Assembly: GCF_013359865.1 (NCBI RefSeq)
Contig: NZ_JABMCE010000048.1
Span: forward strand, 1-61,232
Source of the DNA: Curtobacterium pusillum
GTDB taxonomy: Bacteria > Actinomycetota > Actinomycetes > Actinomycetales > Microbacteriaceae
DNA: 61,232 nucleotides
Direction of reading: 5' to 3'
The notes beneath the pieces were generated by a model that had not been told where the DNA came from, made no database searches, and saw only the letters and a program-made list of their open reading frames with translations. The position numbers were made by a program, and so were the translations under genes. Of this stretch, positions 59,343 through 61,232 are shown piece after piece; within the stretch, counting starts at the first letter, position 1, and each line of letters opens with the position of its first letter.

Positions 59343-60104
59343 TCAGTGCGCTGACGTGGTGGGCCTGGTCGCGACTGGTGCCAACCACTGCGTCAGGCAC
59401 ACCGCGGTGCACGATCCGGCGGCCATGATCGCGGCGAGCACCACGATCTGGAACCGGCCGGCGTCCAGCGGCGACAACCCGCCGAACACCGCTCCGACAA
59501 ACGCGCCGGGCAACGTCACCAACCCGGTCGTCTTGGTCTGATCTACCGTCGGCACGAGCGCCGCGCTGACCGCCCGACGCACCAGCCGTTCCGTCGCACG
59601 TCGAGGTGACGCTCCAAGCGCGAGCCACCCCTCGACCTCGTCCCACTGATCGGCCACGAGCTCCCGGAACCGCCGGCCGCTGATGGTCGCAATCGTCATC
59701 GCGTTTCCGATCACGATCCCACCGATGGCGAGGGCGTACCGAGGGCTGAACTCGACCGCACCCGTGCCGAAGACGACGCTGCCGGTCACCAGGACGCCGC
59801 ACGCCATGGACACCGCCACCGGAAGTGCCATCGTGGACACGCTGCCGAGTCGACGCGCGGCAGTCACCACAGCGACGGAGAACATCATTAGGAGTGCCGC
59901 CCCGATCAGCAGCGGCGATCGGATGATTCCACTCAGCACCAGGCTGATCGCCGCCAGCTGTGCCGCGCCACGCACGATCGCGACGGCCGGCGCCCATGGC
60001 ACTTCCGCCCGCGCCAGGACCAGCACCGCAGACGCGACCCCAAGGAGCAGCACTACACCGAGCAGCGCGTGCGTCAGCTGATCAGCCACGCGTGCTCCGA
60101 ACAC
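59343..60104 (-). CDS. UPF0014/FetB-like membrane permease
   Basis: 253 residues, about seven membrane helices. RGAAQLAAISLVLSGI, the GIVIGNAMTIATISGRRF block, LGASPRRATERLVRRAVSAA and VTLPGAFVGAVFGGLSPLDA are conserved in UPF0014/FetB, the membrane part of an iron-exporting ABC system in E. coli. No FetA-like ATPase is adjacent. GTG start at 60104. Possible role in metal or osmotic homeostasis. Confidence 0.88.
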   Translation of the reverse strand: MFGARVADQLTHALLGVVLLLGVASAVLVLARAEVPWAPAVAIVRGAAQLAAISLVLSGIIRSPLLIGAALLMMFSVAVVTAARRLGSVSTMALPVAVSMACGVLVTGSVVFGTGAVEFSPRYALAIGGIVIGNAMTIATISGRRFRELVADQWDEVEGWLALGASPRRATERLVRRAVSAALVPTVDQTKTTGLVTLPGAFVGAVFGGLSPLDAGRFQIVVLAAIMAAGSCTAVCLTQWLAPVATRPTTSAH

Positions 60105-60317
60105 TCACGTCTGAACTGTAGGCCTCTGGCTCCGCGGCCCTTGCGGCACGACTGACCCCGACCGACCCTCCCACCGGTGTCCGATAGCCGATCCGGCGCG
60201 GTGGAAGGGGCGGGAAATCGGCGCGGCGGTGCATTCGATTCGGGTGCATACTGGTGGTGTCTTCGGACCCGGCAGTGGGGCTTGCCGGACCCAACTTCGA
60301 CACTCGTCGACAACAGT

Positions 60318-60366
60318 CCCTATCTCAGCTGGTCGCGCTTCTGCGCGCCTGAGGTAGGGAGAAGAC
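60318..60366 (+). promoter_or_regulatory. 5'-leader hairpin that hides the USP ribosome-binding site
   Basis: CCCTATCTCAG (60318-60328) pairs with CTGAGGTAGGG (60349-60359) in an 11-bp stem with one U-G pair, and an inner CGCGC/GCGCG stem caps it. The 3' strand contains GGTAGGGAG, the ribosome-binding site 7 nt before the ATG, so it is sequestered when folded. Resembles a translational switch or RNA thermometer. Confidence 0.65.
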
Positions 60367-60873
60367 ATGGGACAAGCAGTACCGACCGGCGCGGTCGTCG
60401 TCGGCGTGCGGGCCGGGCAGGTGCGTGACGTTGTGACGGTCGCGGCGCAGATCGCTGAACGCTTCACGGTTCCCCTTGTGTGCGTGACCGTCGACCCAGC
60501 GCTCCTGTCAGCCGGGAATCGAGCGGACGGGTCCGAGATCATCGAGCCGATCGATCCGGACTCGGCAGACGCCGGGCCGGCGGATCTTCCCGAAACTGAC
60601 CGGGCCGTCATCGAGCAGATCGCCGCTGCTCGGTCGGTTCACGCCTCGGTGCTGGCGAAGGTCGGCGATCCCGCACGCGCGCTGGCCGCGGTCGCCGAGG
60701 AACGCGACGCGGTGATGATCGTCGTCGGCACCCAAACCGGTCGCCGGCGGATCACGGAGTTCTTCAACGGCTCGGTCGCGGCGCGACTCGCGCATCAGCA
60801 GCACCGTCCCGTCCTCGTGGTCCCCGTGAACCCCGTGGGGTTCGATGAACCGCTCCCGTGGGATGCGTCATGA
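60367..60873 (+). CDS. Universal stress protein (UspA family)
   Basis: 168 residues. N-terminal VVVGVRAGQVRDVVTVAAQI and the C-terminal nucleotide-binding signature VGTQTGRRRITEFFNGSVAA ... RPVLVVPV (G-x2-G-x9-G-S type) show an ATP-binding USP. ATG start below the leader hairpin. ATGA overlap with the phosphatase gene downstream. Confidence 0.92.
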   Translation: MGQAVPTGAVVVGVRAGQVRDVVTVAAQIAERFTVPLVCVTVDPALLSAGNRADGSEIIEPIDPDSADAGPADLPETDRAVIEQIAAARSVHASVLAKVGDPARALAAVAEERDAVMIVVGTQTGRRRITEFFNGSVAARLAHQQHRPVLVVPVNPVGFDEPLPWDAS

Positions 60874-61232
60874 CGGGTGCACTGGTGCTCCTTCGGCATG
60901 GGGAGAGCACCGCGAACCAGGCCGGGACCTTCACGGGCCTGCTCGACGTGCTCCTCACCGCTCGCGGTGAGGAGCAGGCTCGACAGGCCGGTCGGCTTCT
61001 TGCCGTGCACCACGTGATCCCGGACCTGATCCTCACGTCGACGTTGCAGCGCGCCGTCCACACCGCGGACCTCGTCAGCGACGTCCTCGGTCGGGACATC
61101 CCGACCACCGCGGTGTGGGAGTTGAACGAGCGGAACTTCGGCGCGCTCACCGGGATGACCAAGGCGGCATCCCTCGCTGCGCTTGGGGACGCCGAGTACC
61201 TGCGGCTGCGCCGTTCCCGAGACGGCCGACCA
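60870..61232 (+). CDS. Histidine phosphatase / phosphoglycerate mutase-like enzyme (partial)
   Basis: The first 121 residues are in the window and the gene continues past the right edge. VLLRHGESTANQAGTFTGLL is the catalytic RHGE motif of the GpmA/histidine phosphatase family, and LTSTLQRAVHTADLV and WELNERNFGALTGM are the following conserved blocks, matching dPGM (GpmA-type) rather than only a generic phosphatase. ATG overlaps the USP stop (ATGA), giving a two-gene operon at least. Whether it is the housekeeping mutase cannot be told. Confidence 0.82.
   Translation, partial: MTGALVLLRHGESTANQAGTFTGLLDVLLTARGEEQARQAGRLLAVHHVIPDLILTSTLQRAVHTADLVSDVLGRDIPTTAVWELNERNFGALTGMTKAASLAALGDAEYLRLRRSRDGRP

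Overview
The window is high-GC DNA with frequent GTG/TTG starts, ATGA/GTGA stop-start overlaps and many divergent regulator/transporter pairs. Together with the gene content (split glycine decarboxylase, UdgX, GH3, C-glycoside catabolism genes, actinobacterial XRE, ROK and IclR regulators) this points to a soil- or plant-associated actinobacterium, most likely of the family Microbacteriaceae (for example a Curtobacterium or Microbacterium relative). That assignment is an inference from gene content. I saw no rRNA, tRNA, CRISPR array or intact phage.

Layout. (1) 1-9.0 kb: a split glycine decarboxylase P-protein pair with an AcoX-like kinase, a GntR regulator, and a carbohydrate ABC importer operon ending in an (alpha/alpha)6-barrel glycosidase. 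Two almost identical TGTAT-N5-ATACA operators sit in front of the two operons and tie them into one regulon. (2) 9.1-19.5 kb: housekeeping and accessory genes: DUF488, the uracil-DNA-binding enzyme UdgX, a Tat-exported histidine phosphatase, a GH3 beta-glycosidase with an MFS transporter and TetR regulator, an XRE regulator/hydrolase pair, and a MarR/MFS efflux pair. (3) 19.5-28.6 kb: a probable C-glycoside catabolic cluster (TIM-barrel isomerase, Gfo/Idh/MocA dehydrogenase, GMC-type sugar oxidase, ROK regulator, GPH symporter, and the two subunits of a C-deglycosidase), interrupted by an eroded IS481 copy. (4) 29.4-35.0 kb: a second small catabolic group (epimerase, MHS symporter, FAD oxidoreductase, IclR).

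(5) 35.5-47.0 kb: a defence island. It holds a PLD nuclease-like protein, a divergent DUF262/DUF1524 (GmrSD-like) protein, a TY-Chap-like protein plus an EcsC-like protein, and a complete translationally coupled type I restriction-modification operon (hsdM-hsdS-hsdR). (6) 47.1-54.7 kb: the most unusual part. A seven-gene, tightly overlapping operon (48,988-53,361) is built from repeated modules: four versions of an approximately 80-residue domain and two 342-residue paralogues that look distantly like AbiEi-type DNA-binding antitoxins. One small-domain copy is fused to a predicted helix-turn-helix/antitoxin-like region. A relic C-terminus of a third large paralogue lies downstream, after a 69-residue orphan gene with a perfect 18-bp terminator hairpin. 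I recognise no characterised system with this architecture; beside the defence island it is the best candidate for an undescribed conflict or regulatory system.

(7) 54.8-61.2 kb: envelope and stress functions: two COG4705 membrane proteins flanking a DedA protein (one frameshifted), a histidine kinase/response regulator pair with a leader hairpin, a FetB-like permease, a universal stress protein whose ribosome-binding site is buried in a hairpin, and a phosphoglycerate-mutase-like enzyme cut by the window end.
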